From positions 620,001 through 684,000 of the forward strand of contig NZ_PUIA01000016.1 of NCBI RefSeq assembly GCF_002967715.1: a stretch of 64,000 bases of DNA. Direction: 5' to 3'. Below are positions 17,316 to 26,410 of the stretch, piece by piece. Source of the stretch: Blastopirellula marina (GTDB taxonomy: Bacteria; Planctomycetota; Planctomycetia; Pirellulales; Pirellulaceae). Each line of letters opens with the position of its first letter. The first letter of the stretch is position 1. Both the position numbers and the translations under genes were made by a program. The notes beneath the pieces are model-generated. The model saw nothing but the letters and a program-made list of their open reading frames with translations. It did no database searches and was not told where the DNA came from.

Positions 17316-18428
17316 GTGCGTACCCTTTCGATCATGGTTGGTCTGGCGATTCTGGTCGCCGCGAGTAGCGTTCAAGCCCAGGGTTTGGGGCAATACCAGT
17401 ACAAAAGCCGCAGCAACATCTCGGTCGGACGGGGCGGCTATGCCGACGTCACCAGCCCCGGTTGGAGCACCGGGCGATACTCGAGCGGTTATCACCACGA
17501 CAATTACCACAACGATCACCACCATTATCATGGTGGCTACGGTGGTGGATATGGCGGCGGCTACGGTGGCTATCCCTACACCGGTAGTTTCTGGGGCGGA
17601 ACGGGCGTGTCATTCGGATGGTGGCTTCCACCGGCGTACGGCACGGATCGTTTCTTCGCGGCGGGTTACCCCTACACCTATGGTTACTCGGGCCTCTTTC
17701 CTTATGGCACCTATTACCGCCCCGGCGATCAACATATCGAATACTTTCTGCCGCCGACCCAGCCTGCCGAACTGAACTATGGCCCCCAGGCCATGAAGCA
17801 GTTCATGGGGCTGCCGAGAGACTTCGCCATCGAGCCGCAGCGAACCGGGCAATTCGAGTCCCTGGTCACCCCGCTACCGAGTCCTTTGAGGATCGAAGCA
17901 GCCAAGCCGGTAACGATCCAACAGCCCAGCGACCAGGCGATCGAGCGGGCCGAGCATTTCATTCAGGCCGGCGATAACCTCTTCCAGCAGCAGCGTTACC
18001 AGGAAGCCCTGGGCCGCTACAAAGATGCTATCGCCGCGGCACCTGGCTATGCGGAAGGTCACCTCCGCAAAGGGCTCGCTTACCTGGCTACCAACCGCCC
18101 AGACGAGGCGGTCGACGCGATCGAGCTGGCCATTCAGCAGAACCCCGAGGTCGCCGGCACCAGCCTGACGATGGATGCTTTGTTGGGAAATAACGGCCTG
18201 GCGAAAACTTCGATTATCGAAGCCAATGCCCGCCGCGCGGTGGCCGATCCGCAGAATCCCGAGTACCTGTTCTGCGTCGGTGTGCTCCTCTTTTTCGATG
18301 GCGATAAAGACCGAGCCCTGCAGTGTTTCCAGGCGGCAAGGCAAGCCGGGGGAGATTCAGACGACATCGATGCGTTTGAAAAGTATCTTCATCCAACGGT
18401 CACAAATCCCAACGGATTAAACATTTAG
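17316..18428 (+). CDS. Secreted Gly/Tyr-rich protein with TPR domain
   Basis: Start GTG 17316 has GGAG 8 bases upstream; a longer frame to 17229 lacks such a site. The 370-residue product begins with a signal peptide (VRTLSIMVGLAILVAASSVQA). Residues ~45-140 are rich in Gly, Tyr, His and Ser (YHHDNYHNDHHHYHGG, then GGYGGGYGGY), a low-complexity region that could bind metals or surfaces. From about 210 there are TPRs (AEHFIQAGDNLFQQQRYQEALGRY and a second, third copy). The function is unknown; the TPR half suggests protein contacts outside the cytoplasm. Confidence 0.78.
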   Translation: MRTLSIMVGLAILVAASSVQAQGLGQYQYKSRSNISVGRGGYADVTSPGWSTGRYSSGYHHDNYHNDHHHYHGGYGGGYGGGYGGYPYTGSFWGGTGVSFGWWLPPAYGTDRFFAAGYPYTYGYSGLFPYGTYYRPGDQHIEYFLPPTQPAELNYGPQAMKQFMGLPRDFAIEPQRTGQFESLVTPLPSPLRIEAAKPVTIQQPSDQAIERAEHFIQAGDNLFQQQRYQEALGRYKDAIAAAPGYAEGHLRKGLAYLATNRPDEAVDAIELAIQQNPEVAGTSLTMDALLGNNGLAKTSIIEANARRAVADPQNPEYLFCVGVLLFFDGDKDRALQCFQAARQAGGDSDDIDAFEKYLHPTVTNPNGLNI

Positions 18429-18595
18429 AACGCCGCCTGCGCATCGTAATTCAAATCGTCTGTGATTGGCGCACGCGAATTTCTGCCGAATAATCGATGG
18501 TTTCCCGCGAATAGTACGGGAGGCGGAAGGTGCCGCTTGATGGAGCGGCAAGCCTGTTTTGAGATTCGACCGAAGCCACTGAGGAGTTTGGCGCG

Positions 18596-19111
18596 ATGAA
18601 GATTGGAAAGCTGTTACTAGTTTTGTGTGCCCTGGCGGTGCCGTTTACTTTAAGTGGTTGTAACACCGGCAAGACCGACACGGCCGCTAGCGGCGAACAT
18701 GCCGATGACCACGGTCACGACCATGATCACGATCACGGCGAAGAAGGTCACAGCCACGAGCTGGGCCCGCACGGTGGTCACCTGATCGAACTGGGTGGTG
18801 AAAAGTATCACCTGGAATGGGAGCATGACGACGAAGCCAAGGTCCTGACCTTCTTCGTTCTGGATGGCGACGCCAAGAACGATGTGGCTATCGCTGGCGA
18901 AAACATCAAGATCACCGTGGCGGTGGGTGAAGACAAGAAGGACTTCGAAGTCCCAGCTGTGCGTGAAGAAGGTGCCGACAAGACCGCCAAGTTTGAAACC
19001 AAGGACGCCGACCTGTTTGCGTTGGTGACTGCCGACGAGGCCAAAGCCACCGTCACGCTCGAAATCGAAGGGACCCCCTTCGAAGGCGAAATCGAGCACC
19101 ACAATCACTAA
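18596..19111 (+). CDS. His-rich lipoprotein
   Basis: A 171-residue lipoprotein. The signal peptide ends in a lipobox (LSGC, Cys near residue 22). Residues ~34-65 are a His/Asp/Glu run (HADDHGHDHDHDHGEEGHSH) followed by GPHGGHLIELG, a pattern seen in metal-binding envelope proteins linked to zinc, nickel or copper handling. The remaining part alternates beta-like and acidic stretches (FFVLDGDAKNDVAIAGENIKITV). A strong terminator follows 30 bp past the stop. No transporter gene is adjacent, so metal specificity is open. Confidence 0.82.
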   Translation: MKIGKLLLVLCALAVPFTLSGCNTGKTDTAASGEHADDHGHDHDHDHGEEGHSHELGPHGGHLIELGGEKYHLEWEHDDEAKVLTFFVLDGDAKNDVAIAGENIKITVAVGEDKKDFEVPAVREEGADKTAKFETKDADLFALVTADEAKATVTLEIEGTPFEGEIEHHNH

Positions 19112-19140
19112 TCATTTCGATTCGTCCTGGTTAAGAAATG

Positions 19141-19175
19141 AAAAACGCGATGCTTTCGGGCATCGCGTTTTTTTT
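19141..19175. terminator. Bidirectional intrinsic terminator
   Basis: The stem AAAAACGCGATGC / GCATCGCGTTTTT has 13 perfect pairs around a TTTCGG loop. It is followed by a run of T on the plus strand and preceded by five A on that strand, which gives T on the minus strand. It lies between the convergent lipoprotein gene and the gene ending at 19186, so it can serve both. Confidence 0.93.
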
Positions 19176-19185
19176 GTGTTCAGGC

Positions 19186-19626
19186 CTATTCAATGTACGC
19201 TTCGCGAAGACCCCCTTTGGGACCGTAGCGAATACGAAACAAATTGTGCTCGTCGTCGAATGCACGACCTTCAAAGGTCACGACAAAATCTTCCGGGCTC
19301 ACGCACACGTCGATCAGCTTCAACTTCTTCTTCAGTTGATCGCTCGTCAGGGGGGCTTTGCCTTCGATGTTGCGGACGATGTTGCACCCTTTTAGCAAAC
19401 GCTTGGCTGCCTGATCCAATGCATCGATCACCAGTTGATCGATGCGATCGTAGAAGCGTGTGGCAACCTTGGCCGCGGCTTCCCGGTTGGCGTCCCACTG
19501 CTGTTTGGGACCGAAGTCGGAATCAAGCAGCAAGGGAAACTTGCCGATCTTGGACTTTTGCTGTTGGGTGTAGCCTTCGTCGCCGAGGATAAACTTCCCT
19601 ATCGTGGGATGTTCGTACACTTTCAT
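19186..19626 (-). CDS. Conserved-looking small protein of unknown function
   Basis: A 146-residue cytoplasmic-looking protein (MKVYEHPTIGKFILGDEGY onset, no signal or membrane span). It has mixed alpha/beta character with a long amphipathic helix (REAAAKVATRFYDRIDQLVIDALDQAA) and a C-terminal beta stretch (DFVVTFEGRAFDDEHNLFRIRYG). The start ATG is 11 bp from the end of the diheme gene on the same strand, so they are likely co-transcribed. I do not recognise the family with confidence; the overall pattern resembles small immunity-like DUF6985-type proteins, which would need a profile search. Confidence 0.7.
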   Translation of the reverse strand: MKVYEHPTIGKFILGDEGYTQQQKSKIGKFPLLLDSDFGPKQQWDANREAAAKVATRFYDRIDQLVIDALDQAAKRLLKGCNIVRNIEGKAPLTSDQLKKKLKLIDVCVSPEDFVVTFEGRAFDDEHNLFRIRYGPKGGLREAYIE

Positions 19627-19637
19627 GCCCGGGTACC

Positions 19638-21566
19638 TTATCGTCTTCCCGACGCAGCCCAGGCTTCGGCCAGTTTCGATGGCGACATGTTGAACGCCGA
19701 CTGGAATGCTTCGTCGAAGCTGGTTCCTTTGCGGAGCGAGTTCATCATCGCGTCGAACGAGTTGCCGCGTCCCATGATCGCTTTCATGAACGCGTAGCTG
19801 GCCACCGAGGCCTGATCAGGCGACAACCGGTTCATGACGAAGTCGTCCGGCTTGGCCATCGAGCCCAGGGCCGAATCGATCTGGTTGTCCCAGGCAACCA
19901 CGCGTGGATCGTTCTTGCTCATACGCGACGCGACCACGCGGCCGACCCCTTCGGCAAACCAATCAGGCACCGTTCCATTGCCCAGCGAAGCCACATGGCT
20001 CGAGGCAATCAGCTGTGCCATCAAGACGGAAAGGTCGTACTCGTTGTCGGACGGCACTTGAATCGAGCCATAGGCATCGGTCACGTTGTAGCGGTAGTGT
20101 CCCTTCCAGTCAGGCGGTAGATCGCGGCGTTCGATCATGTTGCCGAACTCGGCGTAGTCGTAGCGTTTCTGGAAGAAGTACAGGGTCATCTTCCCTTTGA
20201 CTAGCGGCGTGGTGCCTGGGATCTTCAGGATGGTGCGGACCTTGTCGGCTGCTTTGTCCGCTTCGCCCACAAGCTCTTGCAGCGAGGCTTCTCCCATCGT
20301 GCCGTAGGCCAGGAAGTTAGGAGAGTCGACCTTGGACGACTTCACGTTCGGCATGCCCAGGTCCCACATCTGCTGGCTGCTTTCGGCCCGCATCGCGGCG
20401 AGTTGATCGTGGGTTGCCTTCTTGGCCAGGGCGATCTGGTTATTCCGCAGCATCGAAGCGTCGTTGGGGGATTCGCCGTCGAACTTGCCCCCTTCACGGA
20501 TCCACATTTCGATCTTGGTGATTTGCTCAGCAGTCAGCGGTGGACCATTGCGCGGCATCCGACCATCACCGGTCGCTTTGATCAGGCGGACAATCATACT
20601 GTCTTCGGGTTTACCAGGGACAAACGGGGCACCACTGTCACCACCACGGATGAAGCGGGCAAAGTTGTCCATGCCCAGGCCACCCGGCGGGTTGTTGCCG
20701 CTGTGGCAATTGACGCAGCGATTGGCCAGCACGCCTGCGACATCCATGCCGAAGCTAACCTGTTCGTTACCGGTAGCGGAAGTGACTTGCAGTTCCATCA
20801 TGGCCGCTGGGTTCGCAGCCGCACCGGCTGCCTGGTTGATTGGGGCCTTTGGATCGAGGCCGTCGAACTTGGCCCCTTCTTTGACCCAGGTCTTCAGAGC
20901 GGTCAATTCCGGCGGAAGAACACGACCACCGCCGCGCGGCATGTCGCCGGTTTCAATCGTTTCGATCAAGCGGCTGCCGATATCGTCGCCGGGGAAAACC
21001 ACCTTCCCTTCGGCTGGGCCCTTCATCAGGATCTCGTAGGTACTCGCACTGAAACCACCTCGGCTGCCGGTCACGTGGCAGTTGCCACAGCGAGCATTCA
21101 GAATCGGCGCGACGTGCTTGGTGAAGCTGATATTGGCAGTGGGGAATGTCGTCGGCAGAGGAGCCGGAGCTGCCGCGGCCGGCGGAGGTGTGCCAGGCTG
21201 GTTGGCCATCATCATCGGGGCCGAAGCCATCGAAGCAGCGGTCAACGGCTTCAGGGTGTAGCCTTCCAGCTCCAACACGCCGTGGGAAACAGCCAGACTC
21301 TCGGCCAGGTTTTGTAGCTCCTGGGTAACTTCGGCGTCGCCAGCGGTACCCAGCTTTTCCATGCGCGATTGAATGTCGCGTACCAGTTCCACCGATTCCG
21401 CGATCATACCTCGTTTGAGGAAGTTCGACGTCTTGCGGATGTCGAGCTTCAAGGCCTGAAGCTGTCGTTGCTGTTCGGCATTGGGAGCAGCATAAGCGCT
21501 CGAAACAAACAGTCCACTAAGCAGAACGACGATGGCCGTGGTCTTGATGGAGGGTAATCTGGTCAA
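19638..21566 (-). CDS. Secreted protein with two planctomycete cytochrome c domains and a degenerate peptidase-like domain
   Basis: A 642-residue exported protein (signal peptide to AYA, about residue 26; start TTG 21566). After a helical region and a Pro/Ala linker come two heme-binding domains of the planctomycete type, CGNCH at 160-164 and CVNCH at 284-288, each followed by a distal Met in MPRGGGR / MPRNGPP and by a WVKEGAKFDG or WIREGGKFDG end. Residues ~400-642 look like a gluzincin peptidase (DWFAEG as third ligand), but the expected HExxH is replaced by LIASSH, so proteolysis is unlikely. The role is probably electron transfer or sensing at the envelope; this is inference. Confidence 0.83.
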   Translation of the reverse strand: MTRLPSIKTTAIVVLLSGLFVSSAYAAPNAEQQRQLQALKLDIRKTSNFLKRGMIAESVELVRDIQSRMEKLGTAGDAEVTQELQNLAESLAVSHGVLELEGYTLKPLTAASMASAPMMMANQPGTPPPAAAAPAPLPTTFPTANISFTKHVAPILNARCGNCHVTGSRGGFSASTYEILMKGPAEGKVVFPGDDIGSRLIETIETGDMPRGGGRVLPPELTALKTWVKEGAKFDGLDPKAPINQAAGAAANPAAMMELQVTSATGNEQVSFGMDVAGVLANRCVNCHSGNNPPGGLGMDNFARFIRGGDSGAPFVPGKPEDSMIVRLIKATGDGRMPRNGPPLTAEQITKIEMWIREGGKFDGESPNDASMLRNNQIALAKKATHDQLAAMRAESSQQMWDLGMPNVKSSKVDSPNFLAYGTMGEASLQELVGEADKAADKVRTILKIPGTTPLVKGKMTLYFFQKRYDYAEFGNMIERRDLPPDWKGHYRYNVTDAYGSIQVPSDNEYDLSVLMAQLIASSHVASLGNGTVPDWFAEGVGRVVASRMSKNDPRVVAWDNQIDSALGSMAKPDDFVMNRLSPDQASVASYAFMKAIMGRGNSFDAMMNSLRKGTSFDEAFQSAFNMSPSKLAEAWAASGRR

Positions 21567-21780
21567 TGTTCGGCCCTGTGAGACGACGGTGACAAGTTGA
21601 ATAAAGAAGCATCGATATTAAACGCCATGGTAGCGAGAACCGCGAACCGATGCATTAGGAATGAACGCCCGGCACGGCGAAATGTACCCACGATCGTCCA
21701 TGGATGATCGGATAAGAACCCTAAACTTCGGCTGCACAGCTACTTACGGCTAAGTATCGTAAAAGCATAGCATGTATTGC

Positions 21781-22497
21781 TTAGGTATGGTGGTGGCGGC
21801 GAGTGACCTTTTTCGCCGCTTGTTCGGCCATTTGCTTGCGCCGCGTGGGGCGATAGCCGTACTCGATCGCGAACCATTCGGCGTACCGCTCGCGGGCCAG
21901 GTAGTTGTTATTCCGCGTATCGAGCAGGTGACCCAGTTCGTGAATCAGGACATTGTTCAGGTAGAAGTCGCGGATCGTGTCTTCGCTCCACTCCAACCTC
22001 CAGAAACCGTCTTCGTCTTGCTCCCAAATGGCACCAAACATCTTCGCTTCCACCACCTGCTCGGGGCGGGGTGGATGAGGGAAGTATTCGATCAGGGACT
22101 CGTCCATCGGGTACAAGTAGATTGCTGCACCCCACTGCATGCCGTAGCAGGGAAAGCTCAGCTTCTTTTTGGTCAGCCGGCTCAACTGCACGACTTCCAG
22201 CCCTTCGATCATCCACGAGGGAAGCTCGGCCAGTCGCGAACGAATCTCGTCCTCGGTCAGAATGTGACGGAAGCCTTCGCCAGCGTCCTGATAGATAAAC
22301 TTATAGTTCGAGCCGGTATTGCCGGTTGGTTCGTGCCAATCCTCTGGCGGCACGAAGTAGCCGCCGCATTCGGCTGTCCGGCCCGATTCTCCTCCACGGC
22401 GACGCGACGCTTGCGTTGGCAAACGAAAATCGCGTGACGCGACTTTCGTCTTCGCCACTTTCGTGTGCGTGATGCCTCGATGCGACATGCGTGCCAT
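21781..22497 (-). CDS. HExxH metalloprotease-like protein
   Basis: A 238-residue protein with an intact HELGH motif (LNNVLIHELGHLLDTRNNNY) near residue 188 and a following Glu in ERYAEWFAIEYG that fits a third zinc ligand. The N-terminus is basic (MARMSHRGITHTKVAKTKV), without a signal peptide. The C-terminus ends in a basic run RRHHHT. It is short for known M48/M78 families and the upstream region (ECGGYFVPPEDW) was not recognised. A zinc-dependent peptidase is plausible but not shown. It lies alone between the diheme gene and a kinase. Confidence 0.75.
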   Translation of the reverse strand: MARMSHRGITHTKVAKTKVASRDFRLPTQASRRRGGESGRTAECGGYFVPPEDWHEPTGNTGSNYKFIYQDAGEGFRHILTEDEIRSRLAELPSWMIEGLEVVQLSRLTKKKLSFPCYGMQWGAAIYLYPMDESLIEYFPHPPRPEQVVEAKMFGAIWEQDEDGFWRLEWSEDTIRDFYLNNVLIHELGHLLDTRNNNYLARERYAEWFAIEYGYRPTRRKQMAEQAAKKVTRRHHHT

Positions 22498-22804
22498 GGA
22501 ATTCTCTGAGTTAGGCCTGTCGAGCGACGCTTACAAGTCGCTCATGGTGTCAATCTGGGTCGGTCTTCCTGCGACATGCGGAACCGCGAATTCCATTTCA
22601 GGTTTTCGGGAACAGATGGCCGCTGTTTGGGCTCTCTGTTCTTCTACCTTATCCTACGTCGCGGTCCGAGCAGTTTTCAAGCGATTTTGTTAAGTTGCTA
22701 TTTGGTATAGGCTTAGCGTGTTGCTGGCAGTGACCGGACAGCACCGGGGGACACAAGAAACAGGCCAAAACAGCTCTGTCAAGATACCTCTGCAGAGTGG
22801 GTCT
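22498..22804. other. Intergenic stretch, nothing recognised
   Basis: About 307 bp separating the HELGH gene from the end of the second kinase. Short frames here show no coding character. No hairpin with a T-run, repeat or clear promoter was seen. Confidence 0.4.
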
Positions 22805-24592
22805 CTAGGCGAGAACCCGGGGGCTTTTGCCCTGCTGGATCCAACGACGGGCCTCGAGATTTCCCTTTTTCGGGTCAATGGGTTCCGAGGTCTCTTCCGC
22901 TGTTTGATAGCTGATAGCGATTAAGATGCCAATCAACATGAAGAGCACCGCGACCACCACCCAGATGACAATCGGGATCCCTTGAATCGAAGCATTCAGG
23001 GTGTTGATGGAATCTCCCAGGCCCGATTGCGATTCTGTTCGTCGCTTCTTGGCTTCAGCAGCGGCATGGCGGTCTTCGGCTTGTTGCTTGAGTTCTGCTG
23101 ACGAGATCAACAGGGAGCCACCCACGTCGCTCGCCGGGACATCCATACTGAAGGGATCGGCGTCGAACTCTTGAGAATCGAACAGGGACGAGCCTGACGA
23201 CGAAAGAGAGTCAATCGAAGCGGGGCCAACGTGTTCGTCGTCGTCCAGCGCCTTGGCAACCGGCAAGGACTCTCCGCTGCGGGAAGGACGCTTGGGGGCG
23301 ATGGGACGCTGCGACGTATCGTTTGATCGATCGGCTATCGTGTCGCCGACCGCCGGATCGAAGTTGCTCGAAGAGGGTGAATCCCGCATGTCAGGAGGAA
23401 GCAGGTCGTCTACCTCGTACGAGGATCCTCCTCCTCCACCACCACGCGGAAGGTTCGAATGATGGGCCGCTCGCGACCGATTGGCCACTTCCAGGGCCGA
23501 GGTGGATAAGATCGCCGAACCAGGTTGCTCATCCAGTTGGGTGGGTTCTTTGCCGCGAGATTCCATCCACATGCGAAGTTCGTGGGCCACATCCGCTGCG
23601 CTATCGAACCGGTCCTCTGGCCGCTTGGCGATCATTTTCTCGCAAATACGCTGCAGCGATGGAGGGCAATTCGGCCGCGACTTGGCAATCGGATCCGGCA
23701 TCACGCTTTGATGCTTGGCAATTCGCTGGGCCAGGCTCCCTTCGGGAAACGGAGGATGCCCAGTCAACAGATAATATAAGGAACAACCCAGGCTATAAAT
23801 GTCTGCCCGGTGGTCGACCTTGTGGCTGTTGACGGCTTGTTCAGGCGAGAGATAGTCGGCCGTTCCTAGCACGTTCTCTTCGTGTGCGATCGTCAGCGAG
23901 GCGTTTTCGTCCTGGCTGATACGGGCCAGACCCATATCCAGGATCTTGACGATCCCTCGATCGTCACGCAGCAGGTTGGCTGGTTTAACGTCGCGGTGTA
24001 CGACCCCTTTCTCGTGGGCATGCTGCAGGCCATCGGCCGCCTGGGCGATGTAATCTGCCGCCGCTTCAAACGGAACGGGGCCACTTTCTCGCACGATCTG
24101 CTGGAGATCGGCCCCGGGAACGTACTCCATCACGATGTAATGGGTATTGTCTTCGTTGTCGACGTCGAAGGCCCGGACAATATTCGGATGGTCGAGGTGA
24201 GCGGCTGCCTGGGCTTCTAAATGGAAGCGAGCGAGGTACGAAGCGTCGTTCACGCGGCGTCGCGGAAGGACTTTGATCGCCACTTTGCGATTCATCAAAG
24301 TATGTTCGGCCAGGTAGACGCTGCTCATCCCCCCGGTGCCCAAGTGCTTCAGCAGGCGATACTTCGAGAGGTAGAACCCTTTGTACTTGCCATTACGCAG
24401 CTTTTCGCAGTGCCAACTAGTCAGAAGTTGCTTCTCGACGAAGTACTTTTGCAGGGCATCCAGGTCGTTAGGCAGTTCCCCTTCGTTGGAAGCGCGCAGG
24501 GCTTCCACGGCCTGCTCTAAGGCAGCCGGATCAACGAGCTTGCTCTTGTCGATCAGCTCGATAAATCGTTGGGAATCAACTACTGCTGGCAT
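22805..24592 (-). CDS. Hanks-type Ser/Thr protein kinase, DMG variant, C-terminal membrane anchor
   Basis: A 595-residue protein from ATG 24592 (ATG 24631 is also in frame). Residues 1-75 form a helical leader common to planctomycete kinases (LTSWHCEKLRNGKYKGF). The kinase domain follows: Gly loop GTGGMSSV, catalytic Lys107 in VAIKVL, HRDVKPAN (199-206), and DMG at 219-221 in place of DFG, then SPEQ. Loss of Phe is common in these kinases and should not by itself abolish activity. Low-complexity Ser/Asp/Gly linkers precede a membrane span near the end (IPIVIWVVVAVLFMLIGILIAI). Confidence 0.94.
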   Translation of the reverse strand: MPAVVDSQRFIELIDKSKLVDPAALEQAVEALRASNEGELPNDLDALQKYFVEKQLLTSWHCEKLRNGKYKGFYLSKYRLLKHLGTGGMSSVYLAEHTLMNRKVAIKVLPRRRVNDASYLARFHLEAQAAAHLDHPNIVRAFDVDNEDNTHYIVMEYVPGADLQQIVRESGPVPFEAAADYIAQAADGLQHAHEKGVVHRDVKPANLLRDDRGIVKILDMGLARISQDENASLTIAHEENVLGTADYLSPEQAVNSHKVDHRADIYSLGCSLYYLLTGHPPFPEGSLAQRIAKHQSVMPDPIAKSRPNCPPSLQRICEKMIAKRPEDRFDSAADVAHELRMWMESRGKEPTQLDEQPGSAILSTSALEVANRSRAAHHSNLPRGGGGGGSSYEVDDLLPPDMRDSPSSSNFDPAVGDTIADRSNDTSQRPIAPKRPSRSGESLPVAKALDDDEHVGPASIDSLSSSGSSLFDSQEFDADPFSMDVPASDVGGSLLISSAELKQQAEDRHAAAEAKKRRTESQSGLGDSINTLNASIQGIPIVIWVVVAVLFMLIGILIAISYQTAEETSEPIDPKKGNLEARRWIQQGKSPRVLA

Positions 24593-24891
24593 ACGAATCC
24601 GAAATGACGCGAAACGGACGACCTCATTCACCGGGGAAGTGCTTTACTTCCAGCTCGGTTGGGAGGAAAATTCTCTAATCAGGCGAAGTCACGGGATAAA
24701 TACAGTGTATAGACTAACAGACACACATTGCTGGTAACAACAATCTCTGGCAATTTTCACGCGCTGTAAGCCCCCCAGAAACCGCCGGTCGGCTTAAAGG
24801 GTAAAATCAAATCCCTACATCCATTTGTAGTGGCCCCGCCTTTACAGGGGTGCCGATTGGCTTCAACGAATCTTAACAAGGTGATCGATCC

Positions 24892-25173
24892 GTGAGCGAC
24901 GTTTCCCCTCCACAATACGATGCTCAGGTTGTCCTCTACACGCGGCAAGGGTGTCATTGCTGCGAAAATGCCGAAGCCGTGGTCCGCAAGTTCGTGTCGG
25001 ACATTACCCGGGTCGATATCGACAGCGATCCGGAACTGTTACAGAAATTTAATACGCTTGTGCCCGTGGTCGAAATAAATGGCAAAGTTCGCTTTCGCGG
25101 CAAAGTCTCGCCGATGCTGCTCGAGCGAACCTTGGCTGCCGAAGCCAGGCAAGCTGCTGGGCCGGCGTCGTAA
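24892..25173 (+). CDS. Glutaredoxin/thioredoxin-fold protein (DUF836-like)
   Basis: A 93-residue protein with a thioredoxin fold outline: beta strand QVVLYT, active-site-like CHCC (residues ~21-24), helix, DIDSDPEL, then cis-Pro region LVPVVEINGKVRFRG. This matches small DUF836-type glutaredoxin-like proteins. The start is GTG 24892. It stands 76 bp ahead of thiO on the same strand. A role in thiol redox is inferred, with no partner known. Confidence 0.82.
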   Translation: MSDVSPPQYDAQVVLYTRQGCHCCENAEAVVRKFVSDITRVDIDSDPELLQKFNTLVPVVEINGKVRFRGKVSPMLLERTLAAEARQAAGPAS

Positions 25174-25249
25174 GCCATCGGTCGTTGTTGCTACTATCCA
25201 CGTGAACCGATCTTGGGTTCGCGGTTTTCCTTGGTTTAGGTGATCTGAA

Positions 25250-26404
25250 TTGCCCTCGCTTGCTACGACTCGCCCTGATTTCCTGATTGTCGGAGGAGGG
25301 GTGATCGGACTTTCCCTTGCCTATGAACTGGCCGGCAAAGGACACCAGGTACTGCTGGTGGAAAAGGGACCGTTGGGGCGCGAGGCTTCCTGGGCCGGAG
25401 CTGGCTTGCTACCACCAGCCAACGAGAAAGAGGCCTGGGATCCTCAGGAACAGCTACGCGGACTAAGCCATCGGCTGTTCCCTGAATGGTCGGCCCGCCT
25501 TAAAGCCGAAACACAGATCGATAACCAGTTCGAGATCACCGGCGGGCTTTACCTGGCTCGCGATCCTGGTGAGGCCGCTTCGCTGCGGATGGCCTGCGTG
25601 CATTACGAAGAGGAAGGGGTCGAAGTCCAGCGGCTCGATCCCCAGCAACTCGCCGAACATTTCCCCCATTTGCAGACAAGCCAATCGATTCGAGACGCTG
25701 TCTTTCTGCCAGGGGAAGCGGTCGTGCGAAACCCGCGTCACCTCCAGGCCCTGGTCCAGGGCTGCCGCAACCGAGGTGTTCAGTTTCTCGAGAACACCGA
25801 GGTCGCACGCTGGCGATTTCAAGACACGCAGCTCACGGCGGTCGAGATCGACGGCCAAGAGATCTCGCCGGGGGCCTGCTGCCTGGCGACGGGGGCCTGG
25901 TCGCAGCTATTGACCGATCAGGTGCTCGACCGGGGGAACTTTTCAGGTCGCATCCAACGCCCCGAGATCGAGCCGATCCGCGGGCAGCTAGTCCTGCTCG
26001 ATGCCGGAGGGAGGTTCTTTACCTCGCCGATCAATGAAGGGGTGCGTTACATCGTGCCGCGCCGAGACGGACTCGTCTTGGTCGGAGCGACGGTCGAAGA
26101 GGTTGGTTTCGATAAATCGAATACGCCTGAAGCGATCGAAGATCTCACGCAGTTCGCGCGGCAGTGGGTGCCGAAGCTGGCCGAGGCGAAGCAGGTCAAA
26201 GCGTGGTCGGGGCTGCGTCCGGCCAGTGTCGATCGTATTCCGTACCTGGGGCAGCTTCCCGGGATGGCCAATATTTACTTAGCGGCCGGGCACTATCGCA
26301 GCGGTCTGCATCTTTCGCCAGCGACGGCTACGGTGATGAGCCAGTTGATGTGCGGCGAGACCCCCCAAATCGATCTGCATCCCTTCCGCGTCAATCGAGC
26401 TTAA
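25250..26404 (+). CDS. thiO: Glycine oxidase ThiO (FAD-dependent)
   Basis: A 384-residue D-amino-acid-oxidase-type flavoprotein. The N-terminal Rossmann motif GGGVIGLSLAYEL follows after ~10 residues and the FAD acidic end is LLVEKG. C-terminal hallmarks are GLRPASVDRIPYLG and LAAGHYRSGLHLSPATA. ThiO oxidises glycine to the imine used to build the thiazole ring of thiamine. The thiamine role is supported by thiC in the same window but no thiS/thiG lies next to it, so a general D-amino acid/glycine oxidase remains possible. The start is TTG 25250. Confidence 0.86.
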   Translation: MPSLATTRPDFLIVGGGVIGLSLAYELAGKGHQVLLVEKGPLGREASWAGAGLLPPANEKEAWDPQEQLRGLSHRLFPEWSARLKAETQIDNQFEITGGLYLARDPGEAASLRMACVHYEEEGVEVQRLDPQQLAEHFPHLQTSQSIRDAVFLPGEAVVRNPRHLQALVQGCRNRGVQFLENTEVARWRFQDTQLTAVEIDGQEISPGACCLATGAWSQLLTDQVLDRGNFSGRIQRPEIEPIRGQLVLLDAGGRFFTSPINEGVRYIVPRRDGLVLVGATVEEVGFDKSNTPEAIEDLTQFARQWVPKLAEAKQVKAWSGLRPASVDRIPYLGQLPGMANIYLAAGHYRSGLHLSPATATVMSQLMCGETPQIDLHPFRVNRA

Positions 26405-26410
26405 CGCGTA

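Noticed and set aside
20277-21317. 346-residue plus-strand open frame
   Set aside because: Shadow of the diheme gene; composition is not protein-like and no motif is seen.
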